A program made the translations under genes and the position numbers. Below are positions 58,007 through 64,000 of a DNA stretch of 64,000 nt, in pieces. The notes beneath the pieces are model-generated. The model searched no databases. It was not told the origin of the DNA and was given only the letters and a program-made list of their open reading frames with translations. Each line of letters begins with the position of its first letter. Within the stretch, counting starts at the first letter, position 1. This DNA comes from SYFY01 sp031385325 (GTDB taxonomy: Bacteria > Pseudomonadota > Gammaproteobacteria > Pseudomonadales > Azotimanducaceae), in the NCBI GenBank assembly GCA_031385325.1, contig JANNBJ010000025.1:1-64000 (forward strand). Reading direction: 5' to 3'.

Positions 58007-59101
58007 TTACTCAACCGACAGCACGTGCCCGACGGCAGGCAAGTTGCGGCCACTGACGACTTCCGCCCACACAGATTCAACGGCGCTTTGCCCCACGCCG
58101 TATTGAACAACGATCCAACTCGCTGAAGCATCCAGGAAGGGCTGCCATACCTTTGCCAGCGCCGCTTCCATTCCGCCATCTCCCCACTGCGAGCGGCGTT
58201 GTTCGATGTGACCCGGTGCGAAGAAGGGCGACGGTCGTGGACCTGCCAGGGTTGTAGTCCCACGCAACGCCTGCCAATGGGTCGCACCGACCTGACAGCT
58301 GTACTTCAGATCCGCGTCCAGCCAGTTATGGACGGCAGCCAGCGCACTTCGATTTCCGGCCATGTCGACGATGACTGAAGGCGCCCGAGTGAGCGACTCG
58401 ATCTCGTGGTAACCGAGAATCTCGTCATAGCAGCTGGTGCCTGCCACAAAGGCGCGATTGTCGCTCCCCGTCAGGCCAATGACGCGAATCCCGCTTTTGC
58501 GCTGCGTCTTGAGCAGCCATGCCAGACCCAGCGATGTCTTGGATGAGGCGCTGGTCAGGATGATCTGCCTTGCGTCGAAAAACGAGTTCATGGCAAGGAA
58601 GTCATCGAGAAGGAATGACGTGGTAAACAAAGGCCGATACAGCATCTGCACGCCTTCCGTATCGGCACGCCAGGCCGGATCGTTCTGCACACGGGTGTAC
58701 TGGTTGTATACCACTGCGAGATGTTGTCTGTGGTCGCTCACATCGCGCAAGCCGCGTGGACTGACCCTGCCAGCCTTGATGACGAGATGACTCGACATGG
58801 GGAAATAGCCATACAGACGCTCTCCTTCTGCAACGTCGGCATGATTGGACGCCACAACGTCCGCGAACCCCCAAACCGGCACACGCCCGAAACCCGCCGG
58901 CGCTGGAAAGAAATCCCAGTACTTCATGCTGTCACCCGCCACTGCATAGGTGACGTTGTTGGCGGTCAGGGCGAAACGATCAACACGCAACAACACCTCA
59001 TCCGGGCCCAGTGTCGTCCGCAGGGGTGAGGTTTCCCAGGAGCTTGCAGCGAGGTTGTCCCGCCGCACCAGAAAGTCCACTGCATTGATGGTGTCGCGCA
59101 T
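58007..59101 (-). CDS. DUF2855 family protein
   Basis: The 364-residue product matches DUF2855, an MDR-like family: DEVLLRVDRFALTANNVTYAV and PAGFGRVPVWGFADVVAS near the N-terminus, GYFPMSSHLVI, then YRPLFTTSFLLDDFLA and ILTSASSKTSLGLAWLL in a Rossmann-like half, and VIVDMAGN. Function is not established; an oxidoreductase of the quinone-reductase fold is suspected. It is monocistronic. The neighbouring plus-strand operon starts 163 bases away, with no obvious signal in the gap. Confidence 0.85.
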   Translation of the reverse strand: MRDTINAVDFLVRRDNLAASSWETSPLRTTLGPDEVLLRVDRFALTANNVTYAVAGDSMKYWDFFPAPAGFGRVPVWGFADVVASNHADVAEGERLYGYFPMSSHLVIKAGRVSPRGLRDVSDHRQHLAVVYNQYTRVQNDPAWRADTEGVQMLYRPLFTTSFLLDDFLAMNSFFDARQIILTSASSKTSLGLAWLLKTQRKSGIRVIGLTGSDNRAFVAGTSCYDEILGYHEIESLTRAPSVIVDMAGNRSALAAVHNWLDADLKYSCQVGATHWQALRGTTTLAGPRPSPFFAPGHIEQRRSQWGDGGMEAALAKVWQPFLDASASWIVVQYGVGQSAVESVWAEVVSGRNLPAVGHVLSVE

Positions 59102-59264
59102 GACTCTACTCCGAAGTGCATTCCAGACAGACCGGGCAGTCTAGCCGTTTTGGATGCATCCCGAAGCGCTCGTGTGTATCTTCTCAAGGAGAGCCAGGAG
59201 TTCCGACGCTGATCGGACTGAATAGCCAGAGTTTTTGGAACTGGACGCAGGGGAGGGCAGCCGA

Positions 59265-60515
59265 ATGGCAACAGACAAGCGGATGAACGCAGCCCAGTGG
59301 GCGCAGGCGTGCACGGCCGATGGAGAATTCAAGCTGGCAGCCCGTCACTGGACCGGTGGGTTGCGATTACGAATCGGCGATGAAGCACTGGAACTGGTGG
59401 TCCAGGATGGCGTTGTTAACACGACCTCCGGCACTGCAGTCGGAGACTGGGTGGAGTACACCGGCACCGCTGGAGTCTGGACTGAAATCCTCGCGCCGGT
59501 TCCATCTCGTTTCAACAATGATCTGATCGCCAACATGAGCACGCTGGGTGGTTTGCGAGTTGCCGGTGATCCGTTGACGATTGCGCAGTACTACGGTGCG
59601 ATCATGCGAGCGGTGGAACTGCTTCGCAATGGTGCGCGAGTGGACGCCCCTCGGCGCGAACCTGTTGAAGGTTCATTTGATGCTCCGATGGGTCGTTACG
59701 TACACATCAATCTGCAGGGACATGACCATCGGCTGTACTACGAGGAAGCCGGGCAGGGTATCCCGTTGCTGCTCCAGCACACGGCGGGTTGTCATGGCAG
59801 TCAGTGGCGGCATCTTTTCGAAAACCCGCAGATCACCAATCGCTTTCGGCTGATCGCCTATGATCTGCCGATGCATGGCAAGTCGTTGCCCCCGACAACG
59901 AAGGACTGGTGGGCCGAACCCTATCATCTGAAAGGGGGCTTCCTGCGCAGTGTTCCTGTGGGTCTGGCGCGAGTTCTGAAACTGGATCGTCCGGTGTTCA
60001 TGGGCTGTTCGGTGGGTGGGCTGCTGGCGCTGGATCTGGCGCACAAGCATGCCGACACATTCAGGGCCGTGATCTCGGTGGAAGGCGCATTGCGCATCGG
60101 CGGTGAGCTGGCAAGTCTGGGCCTGCTGTATCACCCCCAGGTCAGTAACGAGTACAAGGCTCGGCTTATGGATGGTCTGATGGCGCCTCAGTCGCCACTG
60201 GCGTTACGCCGGGAAACCAGTTTTGTCTACGCCAGCGGCTGGCCAGCGTCGTTCCTCGGTGATCTGAGCTATTACATCGAGGAGTTTGATCTCACCAGTG
60301 TTGCCCACGAGATCGACACTGGTCGGGTTGCTGTCCACATTCTCTCCGGTGAGTACGATCACAGTGGCCGCAGCGAACTCGGGCAGGCTGCGCACGCCGC
60401 CATTCGTGGTTCAACGTGGCAGCAGATGCAGAGCGTTGGCCACTTTCCGATGTCGGAAAATCCGGCGGTCTTCATGCAGTACCTGCAACCCATATTGGAG
60501 ACCATCAAGTCGTGA
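59265..60515 (+). CDS. Alpha/beta hydrolase with N-terminal SCP2-like domain
   Basis: The 416-residue protein has two parts. Residues 1-130 (FKLAARHWTGGLRLRIGDEA, VQDGVVNT) resemble an SCP2-type sterol/lipid-binding domain. Residues 145-416 are an alpha/beta hydrolase with nucleophile S249 in GCSVGG, D365 in GEYDHSG and H393 in VGHFPMSENP. It should hydrolyse an ester, thioester or C-C bond of a hydrophobic substrate. GGGGAGGG precedes the ATG. Its stop overlaps the first acyl-CoA dehydrogenase gene by four bases, so the three genes form one operon. Confidence 0.85.
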   Translation: MATDKRMNAAQWAQACTADGEFKLAARHWTGGLRLRIGDEALELVVQDGVVNTTSGTAVGDWVEYTGTAGVWTEILAPVPSRFNNDLIANMSTLGGLRVAGDPLTIAQYYGAIMRAVELLRNGARVDAPRREPVEGSFDAPMGRYVHINLQGHDHRLYYEEAGQGIPLLLQHTAGCHGSQWRHLFENPQITNRFRLIAYDLPMHGKSLPPTTKDWWAEPYHLKGGFLRSVPVGLARVLKLDRPVFMGCSVGGLLALDLAHKHADTFRAVISVEGALRIGGELASLGLLYHPQVSNEYKARLMDGLMAPQSPLALRRETSFVYASGWPASFLGDLSYYIEEFDLTSVAHEIDTGRVAVHILSGEYDHSGRSELGQAAHAAIRGSTWQQMQSVGHFPMSENPAVFMQYLQPILETIKS

Positions 60516-61666
60516 GTGGATCTATCGCCTTTGCCCACTCGGAAGAGCAGACACTCTTTCGCGATTCCCTGCGTCGTTTCCTTGATGCCACATCGCCCAC
60601 CTCGCGGGTGCGTCAGGTGATGGACAGCGAATCGGGATTCGATGCTGATCTGTGGAAGCGCATGACAGACGAACTCGCATTGCCTGGCATCGGCATTGCA
60701 GAAGCCTGCGGTGGCGCTGGATTTGGCTGGACAGAAGTCTGCATCGCCATGGAAGAATTTGGCCGCACGCTGTGCCCAAGCCCGTTCATGGCATCGTCCG
60801 TGCTCTCGATGGCGGCGCTCCACAGCATGGCACCTAAAAGCGGAGCGACCCTGTTATCGGCCATTGCCAGCGGCGCAGAACACTGTGCACTGGCGGCCCA
60901 GGAGGCGAAGGGACAGTGGGACTTTGATGCTTGGGCTTGCCAGGCAACACCCGCAGGCGCAAGTCCTGAAGACCAAGCCTGGAAGCTGGATGGCGTGAAG
61001 CATCTTGTTGTCGACGGCGGTCAGGCAACCACGCTGCTGGTGATTGCACGGCAGGCTGGACAACTCGCGTTGTATGCCGTCGACCCGAACGCACCTGGGC
61101 TGACGCGCAAATCCCTGAAAGTGATCGACCCGACCAGGCGTCTGGCACAGATCACGTTCGTAGCCACCCCTGCACGCCGGCTGGGTGATGCCGGTGCAGA
61201 CAACACAGGGCTCGAACGCACGCTGGATCTTGCCGCGATCGCGCTAGCCAATGAAATGGTGGGTGGCATGAACAGGCTGTTCGCCGACGCGCTGGCCTAC
61301 ACCAAGCTGCGTGTGCAGTTCGGCCGCAACATTGCTTCGTTCCAGGCCATCAAACATCGCATGGCAGAGCTGTTGATCCAGGTCGAGCTGTCAAAGTCAG
61401 CGGCCTGGTATGCCGCGTCCGCAGTCGATGCTGGTGTGGACAACCTGAGTTATCTCGCGAGCCTTGCGAAGTCGATGACGAGTGACGCCTACCTGCTGGC
61501 CGCTCAGGAGGCCATCCAGCTGCACGGTGGAATCGGTTTTACCTGGGATAACGACACCCATCTGTGGTTCAAACGGGCGAAGAGTTCAGAAGTGTTCCTC
61601 GGCACTCCGGCCTGGCATCGGGAACGCATGATCCGGTCGATGGAAAAAACTGGAGCACGGCCATGA
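60512..61666 (+). CDS. Acyl-CoA dehydrogenase, subunit-like 1
   Basis: The 384-residue product is an acyl-CoA dehydrogenase of the shorter, divergent type: HSEEQTLFRDSLRRFLD at the start, ALPGIGIAEACGGAGFGWTE, then YTKLRVQFGRNIASFQAIKHRMAE and AIQLHGGIGFTWDNDTHLWFKRA. The middle domain is poorly conserved and the usual TEPxxGSD segment is missing, which fits the weaker half of a heteromeric (alpha2-beta2) enzyme as in mycobacterial FadE pairs. GTG at 60512 overlaps the hydrolase stop. It overlaps the next dehydrogenase by four bases. Confidence 0.9.
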   Translation: MSGSIAFAHSEEQTLFRDSLRRFLDATSPTSRVRQVMDSESGFDADLWKRMTDELALPGIGIAEACGGAGFGWTEVCIAMEEFGRTLCPSPFMASSVLSMAALHSMAPKSGATLLSAIASGAEHCALAAQEAKGQWDFDAWACQATPAGASPEDQAWKLDGVKHLVVDGGQATTLLVIARQAGQLALYAVDPNAPGLTRKSLKVIDPTRRLAQITFVATPARRLGDAGADNTGLERTLDLAAIALANEMVGGMNRLFADALAYTKLRVQFGRNIASFQAIKHRMAELLIQVELSKSAAWYAASAVDAGVDNLSYLASLAKSMTSDAYLLAAQEAIQLHGGIGFTWDNDTHLWFKRAKSSEVFLGTPAWHRERMIRSMEKTGARP

Positions 61667-62919
61667 GCACATCGGATGTGGAAGCAGTTCGTCTGGAAGT
61701 TCGCAGCTGGCTTGAAGCCAACTGGAACCCGGACACGGCGCTGATCGAATGGCGTAACAAGCTGGTGGACTCCGGATGGGGCATGCCGGAATGGCCCGAG
61801 GCCTGGTACGGCCGCGGTTATTCCGCGGAACTGGTGCGCGTGGTGGAGCAGGAATTCGGCCGCATCGGCGCGGTCTCCGGCGCCAAGGCCGGCATTCGAC
61901 TGCTCGCCGCCGCCACACTGCTGGAACATGGCACCGATAACCACAAACGCGCGTGGCTGCGACGCATCATTACCGGTGAGGACACGTGGTGTCAGCTGTT
62001 CAGCGAACCCGGTAGTGGTTCCGATCTCGCCGGTGCAACAACACGGGCGGATCTTCGGGGCGACGAATGGATCATCAATGGCCAGAAAGTCTGGACCACC
62101 AGTGCGCACCATGCCAACTGGGGTCTGCTGCTGGCCCGCACCGACTGGGATGCACCCAAACACAAGGGATTGACCTTCTTCGTGATCAACATGCATCAAC
62201 CCGGTGTGGTAGTGCATCCCCTCAAACAAATGAACGGACACGCGTCATTCAATCAGGTGTTCATCACCGATGCTGTTGTGTCGCGGGAACATCAGGTCAG
62301 TCAGATCGGCAATGGCTGGGCCGTGGCCATGACGACGCTTGCACATGAACGACGGCGCGCCGATGGCCTTCGATCCGGCAGTTCGGATGTGGATCGCAGC
62401 AGTCTGCGCCGCGGCCGCATTCACGACGAAGAGGACGCCGAGAATCTGACCGTGTTGGCCCCATACACCTGGTACCCACAGCGAGCGGGACGCACCGATC
62501 TGGCGTTGCCGCAGGCACTCTCCAGCGGTCGCATAACGGATCCGGTAGTGCGTCAGGAACTGGCGCGTCTGCTGGGCATGTCGAGCGCAGCAGAATGGAC
62601 CGCACGACGAGCGCGCGCCGCGCAACAAGCCGGCAAACCGCAGGGGCCGGAAGGATCACTCGGCAAACTGGCGGCCAGCCATGTTGCCCGCCAGGCTCAG
62701 AAGGTCCACACGCTGATTGCGGATGGTGACGCCATGCTTGCGGGTGAAGACAGCCCTCTGCACGGGATCATCGCCGAGATCCTGTTGTCGGTGCCTGCAG
62801 TCTCCATCGCCGGTGGCACGGATGAGATCCAGCGCAACATCATTGCAGAGCGTGTTCTGGAGATGCCAAAGGAACCGCGGTTTGATGATGGGCCGTTCAG
62901 GGATATTCCGAGGAATTGA
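61663..62919 (+). CDS. Acyl-CoA dehydrogenase, subunit-like 2
   Basis: The 418-residue product is a second acyl-CoA dehydrogenase: GMPEWPEAWYGRGYSAE at the N-terminus, QLFSEPGSGSDLAGATTRA (FAD/acyl segment), GQKVWTTSAHHANWGLL, and the C-terminal VSIAGGTDEIQRNIIAERVLEMPKE. It keeps the motifs its partner lacks, so the two probably form one heteromeric enzyme. Such paired dehydrogenases are common in steroid side-chain breakdown; here that is an inference from pairing and the nearby P450. ATGA overlap with the upstream gene shows coupled translation. Confidence 0.92.
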   Translation: MSTSDVEAVRLEVRSWLEANWNPDTALIEWRNKLVDSGWGMPEWPEAWYGRGYSAELVRVVEQEFGRIGAVSGAKAGIRLLAAATLLEHGTDNHKRAWLRRIITGEDTWCQLFSEPGSGSDLAGATTRADLRGDEWIINGQKVWTTSAHHANWGLLLARTDWDAPKHKGLTFFVINMHQPGVVVHPLKQMNGHASFNQVFITDAVVSREHQVSQIGNGWAVAMTTLAHERRRADGLRSGSSDVDRSSLRRGRIHDEEDAENLTVLAPYTWYPQRAGRTDLALPQALSSGRITDPVVRQELARLLGMSSAAEWTARRARAAQQAGKPQGPEGSLGKLAASHVARQAQKVHTLIADGDAMLAGEDSPLHGIIAEILLSVPAVSIAGGTDEIQRNIIAERVLEMPKEPRFDDGPFRDIPRN

Positions 62920-63008
62920 CGCGGTCCGACCGTCGGCGACTCTGACAAACGCACCAGCGCCAAATCAGAAACCTGAGTGACCGGTAAGATCGAGTCTCAA
63001 CGATGCGT

Positions 63009-64000
63009 CTATTTCATGGATTGAAAGCTGATCGGCATCGCCCGTATCCCGGAAATGAAATTCGACGCGAGCCACTCGGGTGGCGCCGCGGGTTTGATGT
63101 CCTGCAGTCTGGTCAGCACCTCTTCCAGCATGCAGTCAATTTCGACCCGCGCAATATGCTGCCCAAGGCAGACGTGGGTTCCGGTTCCAAACGCGATCTG
63201 CGTGTTTGAGGTTCGATGAATATCAAACTGCCTGGGCTCGCTGAACTGCTGCGGATCATGGTTCGCCGCGCCGAAGTAGCGCACCACCTTGTCGCCTGCC
63301 TTGATTGCTTTGCCGCGCAATTCGGTATCCCGAGTTGCGGTGCGGCGCATGTAGATCACCGGGCTCACCACGCGAAGCATCTCGTCACGCGCCTGGGGCA
63401 CCAGTGACAGGTCGTTGCGCAGCGTGGTCAGAGACTGCGGATGTTGCAGCAGTTCGTGCAGTCCGCCAGCGACGAGGTTGCGGGTGGTGTCGCCGCCAGC
63501 GTCGATCAGCAGCATGAAGAACAACTGGAAGTCGATCAGGTCGAGTCGCTCACCATCAAGTTCTGCACGCACGATCTGGCTGGCGAGATCTATCGTTGGA
63601 TGTGCGAGCTTTTGTTTGTAGACCTGTTCGGCGTACGCAAACATCTCCATACCGGCTTTCAGCTGTGCTCCGGGTTCGAGGGCCTCGGGAGCGGAGTGCA
63701 GGATCTCGGTCAGGGTGTAGAGCTTGCGGCCGTCGTCGAGCGGAATGCCCATCAGATCTGCAATCACATAGGAGGGCAGTTCGCCGGCCACGTCGGCGAC
63801 GAAGTCGCACTCACCACGATGGATCACTGCATCAATGATCTGGCCAGCCAGCTCCCGAATGCGTGGGCGCAGTGCTGCCGCCGGGCCGCGTGTGAACTCC
63901 CGGCTGATCAGACGACGGAACTGGGTGTGCTGCGGCGGGTCCATCATCAGCATCATCTTGTGGCGACTGTCGCGGGGTACGATCGACCCGGCGTCCGGAT
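63009..64000 (-). CDS. Cytochrome P450 (5' end cut by window)
   Basis: About 330 C-terminal residues are visible; the frame is still open at base 64000. It has MMDPPQHTQFRRLISREFTRG split as DPPQHTQFRRL and SREFTRG, I-helix LIDAGGDTTRNLV, K-helix region DEMLRVVSPVIYMRRTAT and heme loop AFGTGTHVCLGQHIARVE. The PVIYMRRTAT and DPPxHTxFRRL stretches recall the CYP125/142-type steroid side-chain hydroxylases, though similar stretches occur in other families. It converges with the dehydrogenase operon, 89 bases away. No ferredoxin gene is seen on this side. Confidence 0.9.
   Translation of the reverse strand, partial: PDAGSIVPRDSRHKMMLMMDPPQHTQFRRLISREFTRGPAAALRPRIRELAGQIIDAVIHRGECDFVADVAGELPSYVIADLMGIPLDDGRKLYTLTEILHSAPEALEPGAQLKAGMEMFAYAEQVYKQKLAHPTIDLASQIVRAELDGERLDLIDFQLFFMLLIDAGGDTTRNLVAGGLHELLQHPQSLTTLRNDLSLVPQARDEMLRVVSPVIYMRRTATRDTELRGKAIKAGDKVVRYFGAANHDPQQFSEPRQFDIHRTSNTQIAFGTGTHVCLGQHIARVEIDCMLEEVLTRLQDIKPAAPPEWLASNFISGIRAMPISFQSMK

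Noticed and set aside
1..64000. Search by eye for tRNA, rRNA, CRISPR repeats, att sites, integrases and replication origins.
   Set aside because: None found: no cloverleaf-like sequence, no regularly spaced repeats, no recombinase gene.

Overview
The window is GC-rich, densely coded DNA from a Gammaproteobacterium, judged by a FabY-type initiating ketosynthase, type I Idi, TauE/SafE and LysR genes and the overall gene style. The lineage within the class cannot be fixed from this piece. The gene content is that of a lipid-like substrate degrader: four intact cytochrome P450s and one P450-like protein without its heme cysteine, two P450-type ferredoxins, four short-chain dehydrogenases, three acyl-CoA dehydrogenases, two PQQ dehydrogenases, MaoC hydratases and several medium-chain reductases. 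A steroid or terpenoid diet is plausible but inferred.

Layout. 1-8.4 kb: a cut DUF1223 gene, a DUF1993 gene, a tandem beta-barrel outer-membrane protein, an MFS pump, an acyl-CoA dehydrogenase, an ECF sigma factor with a likely membrane partner, a PhyH dioxygenase/ABM monooxygenase pair, and a MITE-like element. 8.4-16.4 kb: an ABC-F ATPase, an MFS transporter, a four-gene minus-strand operon (MmgE/PrpD, two MaoC, CitE-like lyase), a sucrase/ferredoxin-like protein and a nitroreductase. 16.5-25 kb: a PQQ dehydrogenase, an Old Yellow Enzyme/dienoyl-CoA reductase-like protein, an SDR, a TauE exporter with a degenerate persulfide-dioxygenase-like protein, a ThuA-like protein and a PTGR-type reductase. 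25-34.3 kb: one long minus-strand unit running P450, heme-less P450-like, P450, [3Fe-4S] ferredoxin, three SDRs, then (after a hairpin-rich repeat) a flippase and a phosphotriesterase-family hydrolase.

34.4-41 kb: a 7Fe ferredoxin, a cytochrome c-PQQ quinohemoprotein, a P450 and a SnoaL-like protein on the plus strand, then HMG-CoA synthase and IPP isomerase on the minus strand. 41-46.9 kb: an unknown protein, a second copy of the hairpin-rich repeat, a response regulator, a SirB1-like protein, then FabY, thiolase and MoaB. 46.9-51.8 kb: a 1619-residue single-chain biotin carboxylase. 51.8-64 kb: a TauE/LysR divergent pair with a clear palindrome between them, GST, ferrochelatase, HisHF, quinone reductase, DUF2855, an operon of a two-domain hydrolase with two acyl-CoA dehydrogenases, and a cut P450.

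The most unusual signals are (1) a repeated element made of stem-loops, present twice, whose first stem changes on both arms together while the pairing is kept; (2) the cysteine-less P450 set between two intact P450s; (3) the AccA-AccD-BC-BCCP single-chain carboxylase; and (4) a metal-site-less ETHE1-like protein beside a sulfite-exporter-like gene. No tRNA, rRNA, CRISPR array, prophage or intact insertion sequence was seen.
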